Below, piece by piece: positions 19,698 through 30,128 of a DNA stretch of 64,000 nt. The translations under genes and the position numbers were made by a program. The notes below the pieces were generated by a model, which did no database searches, was not told where the DNA came from, and saw only the letters and a program-made list of their open reading frames with translations. Positions within the stretch are counted from its first letter, which is position 1. Each line of letters starts with the position of its first letter. The stretch is from Lentimicrobiaceae bacterium. GTDB lineage: Bacteria; Bacteroidota; Bacteroidia; Bacteroidales; F082. The DNA lies in NCBI GenBank assembly GCA_002708315.1, contig PANC01000021.1, forward strand, positions 37,778 through 101,777. Direction: 5' to 3'.

Positions 19698-22025
19698 TTA
19701 GAAATAAAGGCTTAGGCCAAAGCTAGGCATAAATGGCAGTTGATAAACGACTTCATTTGTAACTATGTCAACATAAAAGATATTTTTACGATCATAAACA
19801 TTTGTAATACTGAGATCAAGCACTAGTTTAGAGTTTGCACCTAGAAAGAAATTTCTTTTTATATCCAAGTCCAGACGGTGATAAACAGGCAACCTGTTTG
19901 AATATAAATCTCCATAAATAATTCCCAACTGTCCATTTTCATCTACGTAATCAGAATTGATTCCATCTGGAAACCCCAGGTATTCATAGAAACCTTGAAT
20001 TGGCGTAAAAGGAAATCCAGTACCTAGATTCCATCTAGCACCAAGTTCCCACTGATTCTTACTGCCAGTTGTATATGAAAATACTAGATTTACATTATGG
20101 CGACGATCAAAATGCGGTGTATAGCTGATCATATCGCCATTTACTGCCTCGTATTCTCGGGTTACAAAGCCGAGAGAGTATACAAGCCATACATACATTT
20201 TTTTGTAATCATATTTGAAAACCACATCCAGTCCATACGCATTTCCTTTTTCTAAAATAAAGTCTTTAGTTTCCAAGTCAGATGATCCAGGGGGAGCATT
20301 TTCTTCAGAGTATATTTTGAACCTGTTTATGTTAGTTAATTGAGGAAATGATTTATAATAACCTTCTAAATTCATTGTTAGGCTTCTTCCCAGATCAAGC
20401 TCTGTTCCCAATACCAAATGATTTGATTTTTGAAGTTTGCTATTAACATCCTTGCCATCAAAATCTCTTGGCAAATTCTCAGGACCAGAAAGAAAACCAT
20501 AAAATAAATTAACAACATCTCTATCTGAAGATGCCGCAATTAGGTTTTGAGTATACATTCCAGCAGCCAATTTAATTCTAAAATTGTCCGTTGCATTATA
20601 CTTTAATGCAAATCTGGGCTCGGGTGATATTTCGGATAATGAAGCATATAGCTGAACTCTAAGCCCTGGTTCCAAGATAAGTTTACCGATAACAGCTTTA
20701 TACTTTGCATAAATACCAAGTTGCGTTGTATTCTCTATTTGTTCAATTTCTGTATTTATGAAATTTCTGAATTTATATTCAGTTCTATATCCTTCCAACT
20801 CAAACCCAAACTTGAGTTCATCTTTCCCCAAAAAGTATGTTACATTAAAACCTGCATTGAACCCACCAATAAAACTAGACCTTTCATTAAGAGTGGTGGA
20901 GTTTATACTTGAGTTATACTGAGAATAGGCGACGATTCCATCTATTAGTACAGGTGATCTTCCTGGTATTATTACAAAATTAGCTCCACCACCAGCAGAT
21001 TTCCAACCAAAATCAGAAATTGCTTTGTAATTTTTAACATTGTCATTAAAGCTAAATCCAAAAAAGCTAACCTTGCTACCATTGGCTCCATTCAGAGAAA
21101 TCTTACCATAGTAATCATCAAAATTAAATGGTAGTCCCTCTTCGTCAACATATTCGTAAAAAATTTTCGAACTTTCTGCTAGATATGAGTTTTTAAATGA
21201 GAAAGCAAATGATGCACTTCCCTTATCTGCAGACTTTTGTTTAACGATAGGTCCTTCAAGAACAGCTCGTGCACCAAAAGTGCTTGCTCCAATTACCCCT
21301 GCAAACCTCTTTTTGTTTCCATCCTTTGTAGTAATATCCATTACAGAAGAAAGTCTACCGCCGTATTCTGCATTAAAACCTCCTGTATAAATATCTGCAC
21401 TTCTTATCAGGTCTGTTTCAAACACAGAAAATAATCCGATTGAGTGGAATGGGTTATATATTGTCATTCCATCAAGCATTACTTTATTCTGAACGGGTGA
21501 GCCACCACGAATATAAAACTGGCCACCTTGGTCTCCTGTAAAGACAACACCAGGAACAACCTGCAGATATTGTGCAAAATCTGCCTGACCACCAACGGAA
21601 GGGATTTGCTTAATTTCCTTGGGAGTTATCTTAACAACAGATGTCTTGGTTTCAGTTCTAGCCTCTGCTCGTTCAGCACTAATGGTTATTGTTCCAAGTT
21701 TCACGGCCGACTTTGTCAAGAAATAGTTTTTACTAATGATATCATCATCTTTGATTACAACACGCTCCGTAATAGTATCAAAACCAAGATATGTTACCTT
21801 GAGTTTGTAGCTACCAGGTTTAACTTTTGTTATTATAAAGTATCCATTAATGTCGGTGGTCGATCCAAAGGTAGTTCCTTCAAGAATTGCATTACAGAAA
21901 ACGGCAGGTTCACCTGATTCATCTTCATAAATAAACCCCCGAATTATACCGTCCTGTGAGAACATGGACGTGGGCATTAGTAGTGCTGAAAAGAAAATTA
22001 AAAAAGAAAGGTATATTTTATTCAT
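19698..22025 (-). CDS. TonB-dependent receptor with N-terminal carboxypeptidase-regulatory-like domain
   Basis: Signal peptide, GIIRGFIYEDESGEPAVFCNAILEGTTFGSTTDINGYFIITKVKPGSYKLKVTYLGF, plug QVVPGVVFTGDQGGQFYIRGGSPVQNKVMLDGMTIYNPFH, aromatic C-terminus GLSLYF. Confidence 0.93.
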   Translation of the reverse strand: MNKIYLSFLIFFSALLMPTSMFSQDGIIRGFIYEDESGEPAVFCNAILEGTTFGSTTDINGYFIITKVKPGSYKLKVTYLGFDTITERVVIKDDDIISKNYFLTKSAVKLGTITISAERAEARTETKTSVVKITPKEIKQIPSVGGQADFAQYLQVVPGVVFTGDQGGQFYIRGGSPVQNKVMLDGMTIYNPFHSIGLFSVFETDLIRSADIYTGGFNAEYGGRLSSVMDITTKDGNKKRFAGVIGASTFGARAVLEGPIVKQKSADKGSASFAFSFKNSYLAESSKIFYEYVDEEGLPFNFDDYYGKISLNGANGSKVSFFGFSFNDNVKNYKAISDFGWKSAGGGANFVIIPGRSPVLIDGIVAYSQYNSSINSTTLNERSSFIGGFNAGFNVTYFLGKDELKFGFELEGYRTEYKFRNFINTEIEQIENTTQLGIYAKYKAVIGKLILEPGLRVQLYASLSEISPEPRFALKYNATDNFRIKLAAGMYTQNLIAASSDRDVVNLFYGFLSGPENLPRDFDGKDVNSKLQKSNHLVLGTELDLGRSLTMNLEGYYKSFPQLTNINRFKIYSEENAPPGSSDLETKDFILEKGNAYGLDVVFKYDYKKMYVWLVYSLGFVTREYEAVNGDMISYTPHFDRRHNVNLVFSYTTGSKNQWELGARWNLGTGFPFTPIQGFYEYLGFPDGINSDYVDENGQLGIIYGDLYSNRLPVYHRLDLDIKRNFFLGANSKLVLDLSITNVYDRKNIFYVDIVTNEVVYQLPFMPSFGLSLYF

Positions 22026-22224
22026 GCTTTATAGTTCTATTGTCAAGGAACGTGCAAAATAACCAAAAAGTGTATTACAATTGTATATTTTTTTTGACAA
22101 TTTTTAACATACTTAGCAAAACAAAATATAAATGAGGGTATGAGGTCAAAAAAAGAAGTCCTACTTTGTAATGATGATAAATATAAGGGCTTACTAGAAG
22201 TATATTTATATCGGTTTTTATTAT

Positions 22225-23127
22225 CTAATATCGTATAATTGAATAGCTTGAAACAGCAGTCTCAACATCTAAATATATTTTATTCGCTGCATCAGAAAAA
22301 TTTTCTGTACGATAATGTCCATGATCAATTTTTTCAAATCCTGAAATACTCTTTCCAGATAGAACAGCAGAAATTGAAAGATCACAACCCACTTCCTTTG
22401 GAACTTCAATAAATATTGATGAGGCGCCAGTTTCTATGTGAACATTGGTTTTATCAAATTTGTCTCCAAGTTTAATTTTCAATGATGCAGCCCCTCCCTC
22501 AACATAAAGATTCCGGATTTTTAAACCTGTAAAATCCATTTTAACATCCGCAGCACCAACTTCGTAGTTCATATCCCAAACCGGGTAAGGATTCAATGAC
22601 ATTTCTACATAACAAGGGTTGGTAAATAATGCTTTTTCATCTTCAACGTAAACATTAACATCAACCGAATTGTCCATCTGTTTAATAGTATACCTATAGT
22701 CGACATTTGAGCCACTTTTTTGAAAATCAATAAGTCCATAAGATTCATCAGCTATGACAAAGCTACTGACAACTTCTACATCTAAATTTGCAAACTCAAT
22801 AGTATCCTCAAATGGAATTGTGAATTCCTCATCATTTGACTCAAAATCGGAATTATCTATTGAATAATGAAATTGAAAGTTACTATCTTTCCAGCGGACT
22901 GTATTATTCATCATAAAGCCTATGGACCCTAGAAGTATAATAAGAACAAAAATTACTTTTATGAAATTCTTAATAGGTAATATTGATATCCCCCATAATA
23001 TAAGGAATACTGGCCACAATCGCCATAAATTATACCAACTAAATTCAATAACATTTAAATTATCCAGAGTGAAAAGAAACCCCAAAAAGATTAAAAATAT
23101 GCCCCAAAATATGTTTCTAAATTTCAT
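22225..23127 (-). CDS. LiaF/DUF5668-like membrane protein with C-terminal cell-wall-active-antibiotic-response-like beta domain
   Basis: N-terminal MKFRNIFWGIFLIFLGFLFTLDNLNVIEFSWYNLWRLWPVFLILWGISIL; hydrophilic beta-rich C-terminus. ATG 23127 preferred over ORF-track start 23178. Confidence 0.7.
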   Translation of the reverse strand: MKFRNIFWGIFLIFLGFLFTLDNLNVIEFSWYNLWRLWPVFLILWGISILPIKNFIKVIFVLIILLGSIGFMMNNTVRWKDSNFQFHYSIDNSDFESNDEEFTIPFEDTIEFANLDVEVVSSFVIADESYGLIDFQKSGSNVDYRYTIKQMDNSVDVNVYVEDEKALFTNPCYVEMSLNPYPVWDMNYEVGAADVKMDFTGLKIRNLYVEGGAASLKIKLGDKFDKTNVHIETGASSIFIEVPKEVGCDLSISAVLSGKSISGFEKIDHGHYRTENFSDAANKIYLDVETAVSSYSIIRY

Positions 23128-23131
23128 GCTA

Positions 23132-23578
23132 TTATTTTTTATTTGATTTAAATATATCAGGTTTAACAAGTATAACACCCACCACCACTAGTATTAAAGG
23201 CCATAAATCACCAACATTATAAACTGGAAAAATACGTTGTCCAAGAAATAAAACCCCAAGGAGTATTAATATAACTCCAGCGATTAATGAACCATTGGAA
23301 TTACTTTCGGTTTCTTTTTTTTTTATTTCTTCATTGTTGACAGCAACAGGGTCAATATCTATTTCATTTTTGATATTTGTACTTTGATGTGGTGAAGTAG
23401 GTACCGCTATCCATAAAACTATGTATATAAGAACGCCTCCACCTCCAAATAAAGCCAATAAGACAAAAATTACTCTTACAAGCACGACATCTATATTAAA
23501 ATATTTTGCAAGACCCGCACATACTCCTCCAAAGACTTCCTTGTCTTTTAGTCGGTATAATTTTTTACTTGTTTCCAT
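23132..23578 (-). CDS. PspC domain protein with additional C-terminal TM segment
   Basis: KLYRLKDKEVFGGVCAGLAKYFNIDVVLVRVIFVLLALFGGGGVLIYIVLWIAVP. Confidence 0.92.
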   Translation of the reverse strand: METSKKLYRLKDKEVFGGVCAGLAKYFNIDVVLVRVIFVLLALFGGGGVLIYIVLWIAVPTSPHQSTNIKNEIDIDPVAVNNEEIKKKETESNSNGSLIAGVILILLGVLFLGQRIFPVYNVGDLWPLILVVVGVILVKPDIFKSNKK

Positions 23579-23612
23579 TATTAAATTTTTAGAGGTTCTA
23601 TTAATTTTTAAG

Positions 23613-23620
23613 CAAAAATA
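23613..23620 (-). promoter_or_regulatory. -7 element TATTTTTG upstream of pspC-like gene
   Basis: TAnnTTTG match on minus strand 35 nt upstream of the start. Confidence 0.4.
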
Positions 23621-23695
23621 TAATCAATTACAAGATGGATAAATAATATTTCGGTGAATGGAGGTCTTTTATCGGTGAGACCCTAAGGGAAGTTG

Positions 23696-24562
23696 TTATC
23701 TTACGATAAAGTTATAAGTGATTGTCCCTCTCTGAAGTTCAGATGCATTTTTATCTTGGGCAAATTTACTATTATAAGCAGCATCAATAGCAATCTTCTT
23801 TAGACGTGGTTCTACTATAGTTGTGCCTTTTGCACTTACTTGTGCTTTTTTAACAATCCCCGAGCGATCAACCCATATATTAACTACAACGGAACCTTGT
23901 TCATTGAATTTAGCCGTTGGCTTCTCCAAGAGCAAGGAACCTCGTCCACCAAGAAAAAATGAAATCCCATTTCCAGCACCACCCTTGCCATCATAAACTT
24001 GGCTATCTTTATCACCATATGGTTTACCTTGATCACCGCTGCCTTGAGTAACTCCTTGACTATTGCCTTGGCTTTCGGCTGTACTTCCAGTATATAAGGC
24101 TCTGGTATTAACAACGGGTTTTTGCTCTTCCAAAACAACCTCTTCGATATTTTCTTCATGGATATAAGAAGAATCTATGACTTCTTCGGGGGTATAGTCT
24201 TCCAATTTTTCTTCAATAAATTCATCCTCATTTTCTTGTATTTCTTGATCATAGACTTCTTTGTCTATGGATGGAGCCTCTTCAACATCCTGGGTAACAA
24301 TGTCTTCTTCAACCGACTCTATATTTTTTTCTGGTTCAGGGGGGGGATAATTTTTTGGATTTGGAGCTACTTGATTTGCAGGTGGCTCGGTCTGTATATC
24401 CCCCAGTCCGTTTTCATCATATCCTAGGTTAATCTCAACACCTTCTTCACCTGGAAGTGGCAACGGTGTTCTCAAGGCCATAAGTATTAACAAGAGGAAA
24501 ATTATGGAATGTACCAAAATGGTTCCTATTATGCCTCTTTTTCTATCTTTATTAAGTTTCAT
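23696..24562 (-). CDS. TonB-family energy transducer
   Basis: Single N-terminal TM, acidic/proline-rich linker (PPPEPEKNIESVEEDIVTQDVEEAP), C-terminal VVVNIWVDRSGIVKKAQVSAKGTTIVEPRLKKIAIDAAYNSKF. Confidence 0.85.
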   Translation of the reverse strand: MKLNKDRKRGIIGTILVHSIIFLLLILMALRTPLPLPGEEGVEINLGYDENGLGDIQTEPPANQVAPNPKNYPPPEPEKNIESVEEDIVTQDVEEAPSIDKEVYDQEIQENEDEFIEEKLEDYTPEEVIDSSYIHEENIEEVVLEEQKPVVNTRALYTGSTAESQGNSQGVTQGSGDQGKPYGDKDSQVYDGKGGAGNGISFFLGGRGSLLLEKPTAKFNEQGSVVVNIWVDRSGIVKKAQVSAKGTTIVEPRLKKIAIDAAYNSKFAQDKNASELQRGTITYNFIVR

Positions 24563-24591
24563 AGGAATTATAAATCAAATGACAAACTACA

Positions 24592-25005
24592 TCAACGCTT
24601 GGGCTTGGTTGCCAAAATAACCTTATGCTGAGTGCCATGCTTACTATTTATTTCATTTACTGCATCTATTACTACAACAATGTCCTGAACTGGAGCAGTT
24701 TTGTCTGACCTCAATACGATTGATGCAGCAGTTTCATTTCGTATTATACCATATATTATATTTTCAAGATTTACTGGCTCAACTTTACGATCTTCCACAT
24801 ATATGTTTCTGGCTTTGTTTATATACACTGTGACCGTTTGCTTTGACATTGTTTTACTATTGCTATTGGGAAGCAAGAGCTTTATTGCATTAGGAGCAAC
24901 CAATGTGGATGTAAGCATAAAAAATATTAGTAACAGAAAAACCATATCAGACATAGATGACATGCTAAAACTGGTATCTCTTTTATTTCGCATTTGAATT
25001 GCCAT
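24592..25005 (-). CDS. exbD: ExbD/TolR family biopolymer transport protein
   Basis: SMSDMVFLLLIFFMLTSTLVAPNAIKLLLPNS with the TM Asp; C-terminal VQDIVVVIDAVNEINSKHGTQHKVILATKP. Confidence 0.92.
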   Translation of the reverse strand: MAIQMRNKRDTSFSMSSMSDMVFLLLIFFMLTSTLVAPNAIKLLLPNSNSKTMSKQTVTVYINKARNIYVEDRKVEPVNLENIIYGIIRNETAASIVLRSDKTAPVQDIVVVIDAVNEINSKHGTQHKVILATKPKR

Positions 25006-25008
25006 CGT

Positions 25009-25710
25009 TTATTTTTTTGCAGGTTCATGAAGCATATCCATAAACTCAGTTGCGTTTATCTCTAACTTATAAACTACAGATTGAATTCTAGAGACAATAA
25101 TATTGTAAAAAATGTATGCAGTTATTCCAACTACCAGTCCTCCTACTGTGGTTATCATAGCCTGATATATTCCTCTGGAAAGTAGTTCAATATTAATATT
25201 ATTACCTGCCATAGACATATCATAGAATGCCCTTATCATACCTATTACGGTACCCAAGAACCCCAACATTGGAGCTGCACCAGCAATTGTTGCAAGGCCA
25301 GCAACATTGTTTTCAAGCTTTGAAACTTCTAGTTTGCCAGTATTCTCAATTGCGGCATTAATATCGCTTAGAGGTCTGCTAATTCTGGATAAACCCTTGC
25401 TTATCATTCTCCCTATTGGGCTATTGTTTGTTAAACAAAGAGCCTGAGCAGATTCAAGTTTACCCTCATGAATATATTTCCTTATGCTGTTCATAAAGTT
25501 TTTATCCTCTTTTTTTGCTCGTCCTATCACAAAAAATCTCTCAATGAAAATATAAATAGTAATAACTGACAAAACCCCAATAACGCCCATAATCCAACCA
25601 CCTTTCATCACAAGATCTATTATGGGAAGTGTAATTTCACCTTCGCTATCTGTTCCCGAAAGAAAACTTGCTGTTTCCTGAATCTGTAATATTATTCCTG
25701 TTATCATCAT
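25009..25710 (-). CDS. exbB: MotA/TolQ/ExbB proton channel family protein
   Basis: IATIAGAAPMLGFLGTVIGMIRAFYDMS, GIYQAMITTVGGLVVGITAYIFYN. Confidence 0.93.
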   Translation of the reverse strand: MMITGIILQIQETASFLSGTDSEGEITLPIIDLVMKGGWIMGVIGVLSVITIYIFIERFFVIGRAKKEDKNFMNSIRKYIHEGKLESAQALCLTNNSPIGRMISKGLSRISRPLSDINAAIENTGKLEVSKLENNVAGLATIAGAAPMLGFLGTVIGMIRAFYDMSMAGNNINIELLSRGIYQAMITTVGGLVVGITAYIFYNIIVSRIQSVVYKLEINATEFMDMLHEPAKK

Positions 25711-25890
25711 TAAATAGATTTGGAGTGTAAATTATATGGGTAAATGTACTTTGATAAAAATAACTTCATTCTCAAGTGGTTCTGTTTTTTAAACAAATCT
25801 CTGTTAATATAAACTGATATAGTAAAATATTATTATTCAACCATATTATGGGTTTTACTTAATATTATATTAAAGTTAGTTAAGTAGTTA

Positions 25891-28563
25891 CTATTTAATC
25901 CGATAATTATAAAGAGTATTTCCAGAAGCCGAAACAAGATTAATTTTATTGTTGTCTGAAAGCTTGCCAATGATAAACTGCCTCTCCCCAACCAATCCTT
26001 TACTAATTATTATATTTCCCTTCTTATCAAAAAGGTAAATTGTTTTTTCGTCGTCATCAACAACTCCAAGTACCTGCTGTTTGGCATCAAGTTCAAAAAA
26101 CATTGGCCTTATGTAAATATCTGAGTCAAAATCATAACTAAATAATTCCTTTTTGAACCTGTCAAACACTTTCAATTTACCTTCATCAATGTAGATAAAA
26201 TCCTTTGATCCATCGCCGTCAAAATCTTCATAAAGGAAAAAATGATTTGGACTAAACTTACCAAAATCAGTGGTATTTATGTTACCTGAAGAGGAAATAT
26301 AAATCAACTTTCCATCCACATTAGTTGTTATAATAATTCCTTTACTATTGGTTTTGTTAACATAGAAATCTGAATTCTTAGCCTTATTTAAGGTACCTTT
26401 AAGTTTAATACGGCGTTTGCCCTTTCTATCAACAATTTTAATTTGATTATCTATATCCGTAATTATTATATAATCTTTATTGGTTACCATTAACCTCTCT
26501 ATGGGCTTGTTGACTGTGCTCTGCATTCGAGGAAGCTTCCATCCCTTAATTTCTTTACCAGTTATTGAATAATTGTAAACTTTTTTATCAGACTGTGCTA
26601 CCACAACTCGATAATCTTTTTTCTTTAGATAGTCAAAAACGACAATGCCATTTGTTGCTTTTGTATGCAATCTCTTTGGGTAACCTTTAACATCTCGTCC
26701 TTTTTTATCAAGTAAATAAATAAAGTCGTTGGTATTGAATAAATATTGAATCTTTCTATTTTTGTAAAAATCAACCTCATAAATATTGCTGATAGGCCCA
26801 TTGTCAATCTTTTTCTCCCACAAGATATTACCTTGTGCATCTATAAAATACAAGATATGATTTCTATCAAATATGATAATATTCTTTGAATTGGTTTGAT
26901 GATCATTAACCAGAAATGGCCCATTTAAAATTTCATCATTTACATTTACTTTCCATGTTGCTAGGTTCTCTTCATGATATACATCAGAATGCTTTAAGTA
27001 TGAATTGGTGAATACATATGGCTTACCTGAAGTCATCTGAATTGAAACTCCCTGAATAGAAGATAAAATTTCATTTTCAGATTCAAATAATTGTGACGTA
27101 GTTTTATTTAAGTAACTCGATATTCTTTTTAAAATATCTTTAGGTTTGAAATAGAGTAGTAAATTAGAATTAGTTGAAATATTGTCTGAGAAGTCCTTAT
27201 AATTATCATTTAGATCTAAAGTTTTACCAGTTTCCACAAAATTTATCAAGTTTATCAATGAACTCTCGGAATTTGCAAAAATGATATAATCAGTAATAAA
27301 GGTATAATAATTACTCTTAATTGTTGAGAAAGCCTTACCAAATAATCCGGAAATAAACTTCTCATCTTTAATCTGTCTTATTTTGTACCCATTGTATTGT
27401 GATTCCTTATTATTACCAGTACTTACATCAATTAATTTAAATATTTTATTGGCATTTTCTTTGTCCCTAACTCCAGCTACTACCCATGAATTATTCATTA
27501 CCTGTGACAATGAAGCAGAGTTTGTAGCAAACGCAAATTCTCCACTTAAGACCTCTAACAAACCTCCAATATTATTATTTACCCTTGAAGATAATTTTTC
27601 TGAAGTGACATTTGTAGATATCTTTTGATAATAATCTTCAAAATCACTTACTCCTATCCAAAGCATTTGATTTGTATTAAAGGGCAGCAAATTTATTACT
27701 CCCATCTTTAAGGGTTTGGAATTACTTATTGAAGATATGTATTTATTGCTCTCTGAAGATGTAAATCCAGATAACAATATCTCACTTGATTTTATTTGAA
27801 GGTCCATTTCCGACCAGCTTGCGAAATTATTTAACCAATTAAAATCTATTCTTCTGTCCACAGCTATTATGGGAGATATTAATTCCGTGATGCTAGAATA
27901 ATTAATAAAGAGCCGTGCGTGTGCCTTAGAGCCTGAAGTTTTTCTGAGATTTGTGAAGATGGTATCACTACTTAACACATTCTTGGTATTATACGTGTTA
28001 TGTAATTTTACGATTAGTCTTTTGGAGGTACTATATACCAGCACACCATGAAGTAATGCTATGTACTGAGTCAATTCTGCATCGGCATCCACTATTTTAA
28101 AGCCATCAATATTTCCATCAAAATCCAAAATACCATAATCTCGTTCGAGCTTTGACTTAAGTAGTTTTTTAAGCGCAGTCAAAGATATATTACCGTTGTT
28201 GGGTGATAAAATAGCAATGTCTAAAAAATTAATTGTATCCGAAAAAATCGCAATAGACATAGGCCCGTCAAAGAGCATATTATTATCTTCTTCAACAAAT
28301 AGATTATGTATGTAGTTATAATTGTTGTTAAACTTTTCTATTGACGGAGCTTTTGATAATTTTTCCCAAAATGGATTATCCCCATTTAGTATGGAATATA
28401 CTTTTGATGGATTATCAATTTCTATTAAGATAGCTACATCATTTGGAGTTATGTCGAGTGGGGAGACGGTTCTTTGGAAAGTAGTATTAAATCCGTACCA
28501 CAATGAGGTAATGATGACAAGTAAAATTAATATGAAATAAATAACAATATTTTTCTTTGACAT
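25891..28563 (-). CDS. Large predicted signal-anchored/exported protein with C-terminal beta-propeller-like region; function unknown
   Basis: N-terminal TM KKNIVIYFILILLVIITSLWYGF; C-terminal repeats such as IIIFDRNHILYFIDAQGNILWEKKI and FDGDGSKDFIYIDEGKLKVFDRFKKELFSYDFDSD (PQQ/VCBS-like). Confidence 0.65.
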   Translation of the reverse strand: MSKKNIVIYFILILLVIITSLWYGFNTTFQRTVSPLDITPNDVAILIEIDNPSKVYSILNGDNPFWEKLSKAPSIEKFNNNYNYIHNLFVEEDNNMLFDGPMSIAIFSDTINFLDIAILSPNNGNISLTALKKLLKSKLERDYGILDFDGNIDGFKIVDADAELTQYIALLHGVLVYSTSKRLIVKLHNTYNTKNVLSSDTIFTNLRKTSGSKAHARLFINYSSITELISPIIAVDRRIDFNWLNNFASWSEMDLQIKSSEILLSGFTSSESNKYISSISNSKPLKMGVINLLPFNTNQMLWIGVSDFEDYYQKISTNVTSEKLSSRVNNNIGGLLEVLSGEFAFATNSASLSQVMNNSWVVAGVRDKENANKIFKLIDVSTGNNKESQYNGYKIRQIKDEKFISGLFGKAFSTIKSNYYTFITDYIIFANSESSLINLINFVETGKTLDLNDNYKDFSDNISTNSNLLLYFKPKDILKRISSYLNKTTSQLFESENEILSSIQGVSIQMTSGKPYVFTNSYLKHSDVYHEENLATWKVNVNDEILNGPFLVNDHQTNSKNIIIFDRNHILYFIDAQGNILWEKKIDNGPISNIYEVDFYKNRKIQYLFNTNDFIYLLDKKGRDVKGYPKRLHTKATNGIVVFDYLKKKDYRVVVAQSDKKVYNYSITGKEIKGWKLPRMQSTVNKPIERLMVTNKDYIIITDIDNQIKIVDRKGKRRIKLKGTLNKAKNSDFYVNKTNSKGIIITTNVDGKLIYISSSGNINTTDFGKFSPNHFFLYEDFDGDGSKDFIYIDEGKLKVFDRFKKELFSYDFDSDIYIRPMFFELDAKQQVLGVVDDDEKTIYLFDKKGNIIISKGLVGERQFIIGKLSDNNKINLVSASGNTLYNYRIK

Positions 28564-28747
28564 GAAGCTGCTATTTGTACACAAAATTATAATAAAACAA
28601 TGAGGTTATTTGAAATTGATATCTGATAATTAACATGTTGGTGTTAATATGGTGTAAGTAATTATCAAATTATATATTGGATAGGTGAATAATCAGATAT
28701 AATAATTTCAGTAATGCTAAACCATAAAATATTCAACACGCATATCA

Positions 28748-29989
28748 TCAGCTCATTAACTTTGGGTATGACAAAAAATACTTTGTTGTAGGTTTATTGA
28801 GTAGGCTTATATTTAATTCATCTGTAGCTTTAATTACATCAACTATTTTACCATCTTTCTGTAGAATACTTATATTTCCTGAGCCAGGCTTATAAGTATA
28901 GTTTGTTGTTTTTTCGTTTATCACAAAATAATCAACCTCAGACTTATCTAAACCAAACTTATTCATTACCTTATTTCTAACTTCATCAACCATATCAGAC
29001 TTAAATGGTTCATTCTGAATCTCTATTCTAAATAGCTTTCTATTGACCAGACTTTGACTTAAATAAGACAATATAAAATCATCATTATTTATCCAAACTT
29101 TCAAGGATGCTGATATGTCATAGTCGTCTAGCATGGAAAACTGATGTAGAACTTCAGGATTACTTTCAAAATCTCCGAATTTAACCTTATTTTTAAGAAA
29201 GAATGATAGAGCTGGAGTTGCAAATAAATCTACTCCTTGCAAGCTTAATTCCTTTGCTCTTTTTAACACATTCATTATTGTATACTCAGCAATAAGAACA
29301 GTTTTATGCAAATATACCTGCCAATACATTAATCTTCTTGCTGTTAGAAATTTTTCAACTGAATAAATACCTTTCTCCTCCATAACTATCTCGTCTTCAT
29401 GGATATTCAGCATACTTAATAACCTTTCATAATTAACAGTCCCTTCCGAAACGCCCGTAAAGAAGCTATCTCGCTTTAGATAATCTAATCTATCCATATC
29501 AAACTGCCCACTTACAAGCTTATGAAGAAAGCCCTTTTTATATTTATTCAAGAATATTTCTATGGCTATACTAAGTTTGCCATCAAATTCCGAATTAAGA
29601 TTATTCATAAATACCTTGGAGATTTGCTCATGGCTTATGTCATCTACTATGGATTGTTCTAAAGCATGAGAATAAGGTCCATGACCAATATCATGAAGTA
29701 AGATAGCAATTGCAGCACCCGTAACTTCCTCGGATGAAATTTTATGGCCTTTAAAAGTCAATTCACCAATAGCCTTTAACATCAAATGCATAGCGCCTAA
29801 AGAATGCTGAAATCGTGTATGCAATGCTCCTGGATATACTAAATGAGTAAGTCCAAGTTGTTTAATTCTTCTTAATCTCTGAAAATATTTATGCTCAATT
29901 ATATCGAAAATTAACTCATCCGGAATTGTAACAAACCCATATACAGGATCGTTAAATATTTTACGTTTATTCACCTTTCCTACCCTCAT
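28748..29989 (-). CDS. HD-domain metal-dependent phosphohydrolase
   Basis: FQRLRRIKQLGLTHLVYPGALHTRFQHSLGAMHL, ILLHDIGHGPYSHALE, QFDMDRLDYLKRDSFFTGV. Start MRVGKVNKRKIF at 29989. Confidence 0.92.
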   Translation of the reverse strand: MRVGKVNKRKIFNDPVYGFVTIPDELIFDIIEHKYFQRLRRIKQLGLTHLVYPGALHTRFQHSLGAMHLMLKAIGELTFKGHKISSEEVTGAAIAILLHDIGHGPYSHALEQSIVDDISHEQISKVFMNNLNSEFDGKLSIAIEIFLNKYKKGFLHKLVSGQFDMDRLDYLKRDSFFTGVSEGTVNYERLLSMLNIHEDEIVMEEKGIYSVEKFLTARRLMYWQVYLHKTVLIAEYTIMNVLKRAKELSLQGVDLFATPALSFFLKNKVKFGDFESNPEVLHQFSMLDDYDISASLKVWINNDDFILSYLSQSLVNRKLFRIEIQNEPFKSDMVDEVRNKVMNKFGLDKSEVDYFVINEKTTNYTYKPGSGNISILQKDGKIVDVIKATDELNISLLNKPTTKYFLSYPKLMS

Positions 29990-30128
29990 AAAAATTGTTA
30001 ATTTTGTATTACGTGTCAATCACCGGCACAATAAATGTTTTCTTTTACCATTGTTTATATGATTTTACCAGTTGGTAAAGTGATTACAACTTCACAAATT
30101 TAATTGATTTAAATAATATCCATATAGT

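Noticed and set aside
21528-21917. 129-aa plus-strand ORF antisense to the TonB-dependent receptor
   Set aside because: Antisense shadow; no family motif and lies over the conserved plug domain.
22026-22224. Possible riboswitch upstream of the TonB-dependent receptor
   Set aside because: No cobalamin-box or other recognisable riboswitch motif; AT-rich spacer only.
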